Shown piece by piece: positions 59,805-60,943 of a stretch of 60,943 nucleotides of DNA. Each line of letters begins with the position of its first letter. Positions within the stretch are counted from its first letter, which is position 1. The position numbers were made by a program, and so were the translations under genes. The stretch is taken from positions 1 to 60,943 of the forward strand of contig BGOG01000040.1 of the NCBI GenBank assembly GCA_003569125.1, given 5' to 3'. The notes below the pieces were generated by a model. It was not told where the DNA came from. It saw only the letters and a program-made list of their open reading frames with translations, and did no database searches. Origin of the DNA: Acidimicrobiaceae bacterium. GTDB lineage: Bacteria > Actinomycetota > Acidimicrobiia > Acidimicrobiales > Ilumatobacteraceae.

Positions 59805-60409
59805 ATGGCAACGCTTCGGTTCAACTACGGCACGATGGGTTCGGGTAAAAGCACGCTGGCGTTACAAATCAACCACAATTTGACTAGTCGCGGCCTGGCA
59901 GGGCTTCTGCTGACGAAACTTGACCGAGATGGTGGTCAAGTTACAAGTCGCCTGGGTGTTTCGACGCCGGCAATTGAGATGGCGCCAGAAATAAATCTGT
60001 TTGACTTGCCGTGTCACGAATGCCGTTGCAATTTATCGTTTGCGACGAGGCACAATTCTGCACGGTTGAGCAGTGTGATCAGCTCGCACTGATCGTCGAC
60101 GAACTTCATGTTGATGTTTATGCATTTGGTTTGATCACCGACTTCAAGGGTTTACTGTTCGATGGCACACGGCGGTTGCTTGAAATCGCCGATCAACGAA
60201 TCGAGATGCAAGTTGAAGCCCGTTGCTGGTGCGGGGCTCGTGCCACAAACAACGCACGGTTGGTCAACGACAAGGTTGTTCTTGAAGGCGAAACCGTGAT
60301 GGTCGGGGACACCGACAAAAATACGAGTGCGCCCCTATTTGGCGATGTCGTTCGTTACGAATTACTTTGTCGAAATCACTACCGCAAAAAACAAGTTTCT
60401 GCCGACTAA
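59805..60409 (+). CDS. tdk: Thymidine kinase (one frameshift)
   Basis: Frame-corrected length about 201 residues, type II thymidine kinase. The P-loop GTMGSGKST lies at 9-17, and the catalytic base is in FIVCDEAQFCT (about 77). The lid loop and zinc site use CWCGARATNNAR (about 145) and the final CRNHYR, with YELLCRN at the end. An indel near 60020 separates the P-loop half from the DEAQF half. Start ATG 59805. It phosphorylates thymidine as part of the salvage set. The 3' end overlaps the convergent FKBP gene by four bases. Confidence 0.93.
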
Positions 60410-60778
60410 AAGACGTTGAGTAAATCGACGACGAACACAAGTGTTTCGCCACCCTTGATTACTCCGCCTGCTCCCTGACTGCCATAACCCATATCAGGTG
60501 GGATCGTAGTTTGCGACGACCGCCAACTTTCATTCCGGCGACGCCTCTGTCCCAGCCTGAGATAAACTTGACCGGCGCCCAAACCGAATTCAAATGGCTC
60601 GTTGCGATCCCATGATGCGTCAAATTGTTTTGCCGTACTCCAAGCCACACCGACATAGTGCACCGAGACTGTGTTCCGTTTACGGCTTCGACGCCATCGC
60701 CGACCGTATATCCTCTGTCACTAAATTGATCGGCGCAGGTGTTTTTGGGATCACTACTTCTGGTTTGGTTTTTGACAT
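60406..60778 (-). CDS. FKBP-type peptidyl-prolyl cis-trans isomerase (several frameshifts)
   Basis: Frame-corrected length about 123 residues, a single FKBP domain without signal peptide. Readable blocks are KTPAPINLVTED (N-terminal), VHYVGVAWSTAKQFDASWDR, PFEFGLGAGQVISGWD, GVAGMKVGGRRKL, IPPDMGYGSQGAGG and the end GGETLVFVVDLL. These include the FKBP core residues Tyr, Phe, Trp (ISGWD) and the IPPDMGYG loop. At least three indels (about 60520, 60685 and 60720) disturb the frame. Start ATG 60778, with TAGTCT six bases upstream, supports the N-terminus. The indel density matches the window edge, so error is likely. Confidence 0.88.
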
Positions 60779-60784
60779 CCCTGC

Positions 60785-60790
60785 AGACTA
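60785..60790 (-). promoter_or_regulatory. Predicted -10 box of leaderless transcript (FKBP)
   Basis: TAGTCT on the minus strand, then gcaggg, then the ATG at 60778. Confidence 0.5.
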
Positions 60791-60810
60791 CTCACTCAAA
60801 ACAAAATCAT

Positions 60811-60943
60811 TCAATTATATTTGCGAAACGATCGCAGTATCTCGATTGCTGTCGAATCTATGGTGATACCGAACTGCGCGATAAAACTATCCAGTCGCGA
60901 CAGATCACCGGTGGTATCAATATCCAGCCGCACCTCAGGAAAC
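60811..60943 (-). CDS. C-terminal fragment of an unidentified protein, possibly a nucleotidyltransferase
   Basis: An open frame enters from the window edge and ends at TGA 60811, giving 44 residues that begin FPEVRLDIDTTGDLSRL and end in EILRSFRKYN. The RLDIDTxxDL pattern recalls the closing strand of MobA/CofC/KdsB-type nucleotidyltransferases, and CofC (F420 synthesis) would suit an organism with F420 enzymes. The fragment is too short for a firm call. Confidence 0.4.
   Translation of the reverse strand, partial: FPEVRLDIDTTGDLSRLDSFIAQFGITIDSTAIEILRSFRKYN

Overview
The window looks like a chromosomal segment of a free-living actinobacterium, most likely a low-GC, compact member of the class Acidimicrobiia (Ilumatobacter-like freshwater or marine lineage). 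Support comes from a WhiB regulator, an F420-type (deazaflavin) oxidoreductase, an LCP cell-wall ligase, a MoxR-like ATPase plus VWA pair of the kind found across Actinobacteria, secreted proteins with long Thr/Ser linkers, and the form of the ValS and CysS sequences. The lineage is an inference from protein style, not a search result. Coding density is very high. No gap between genes exceeds about 170 bases, and I found no rRNA, tRNA, CRISPR array, insertion sequence or phage gene.

Layout. 1-4.4 kb: a WhiB fragment, a VWA-domain protein, a class III nucleotide cyclase and an AAA+ ATPase, all broken by small indels. 4.4-10.3 kb: one 1947-residue secreted protein with two complete subtilisin-type (S8) protease domains, fibronectin type III repeats and low-complexity linkers. 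10.4-14.4 kb: 1-Cys peroxiredoxin and a MacB/FtsX-type ABC exporter. 14.4-30 kb: metabolic and repair genes (Nei/Fpg glycosylase, Nudix-like proteins, DoxX, succinate-semialdehyde dehydrogenase, two MFS transporters, iron-type alcohol dehydrogenase with acyl-CoA dehydrogenase, a MazEF-like toxin-antitoxin pair, an F420 enzyme, SDR, alanine-type aminotransferase, TrhO, an SRPBCC-crotonase fusion, an alpha/beta hydrolase and a DUF305 lipoprotein). 30-41 kb: GH3 glycosidase, an orphan beta-propeller-like protein, malic enzyme, acyl-CoA dehydrogenase, a nucleotidyltransferase with a 57-residue partner, cysS and valS. 41-46 kb: an envelope block (LCP protein, PlsY, DedA, alanine-racemase-like protein, DUF418 membrane protein). 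46-52.5 kb: kynureninase and tryptophan 2,3-dioxygenase (divergent), Ung, SRPBCC, sulfatase, a 3-hydroxyisobutyrate-dehydrogenase-like enzyme and a 2OG dioxygenase. 52.5-55 kb: agmatine deiminase plus N-carbamoylputrescine amidase (agmatine to putrescine) with glutathione peroxidase. 55-60.4 kb: nucleoside salvage (purine nucleoside phosphorylase, aminohydrolase, cytidine deaminase, deoxyribose-phosphate aldolase, thymidine kinase). The end holds an FKBP isomerase and a partial gene.

Two global observations stand out. First, 26 genes have a TAnnnT box ending exactly 6, 7 or 8 bases before the start codon, mostly without a Shine-Dalgarno sequence. This is the signature of leaderless mRNAs, and I used it to fix several starts, including a probable AUA start for trhO. 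Second, single-base indels break conserved genes densely in the first 3.8 kb and last 1 kb and only sporadically inside, with none between about 3.8 and 35.9 kb. This looks like consensus error near contig ends rather than biological decay, so I annotate the broken genes as single frame-corrected CDSs.
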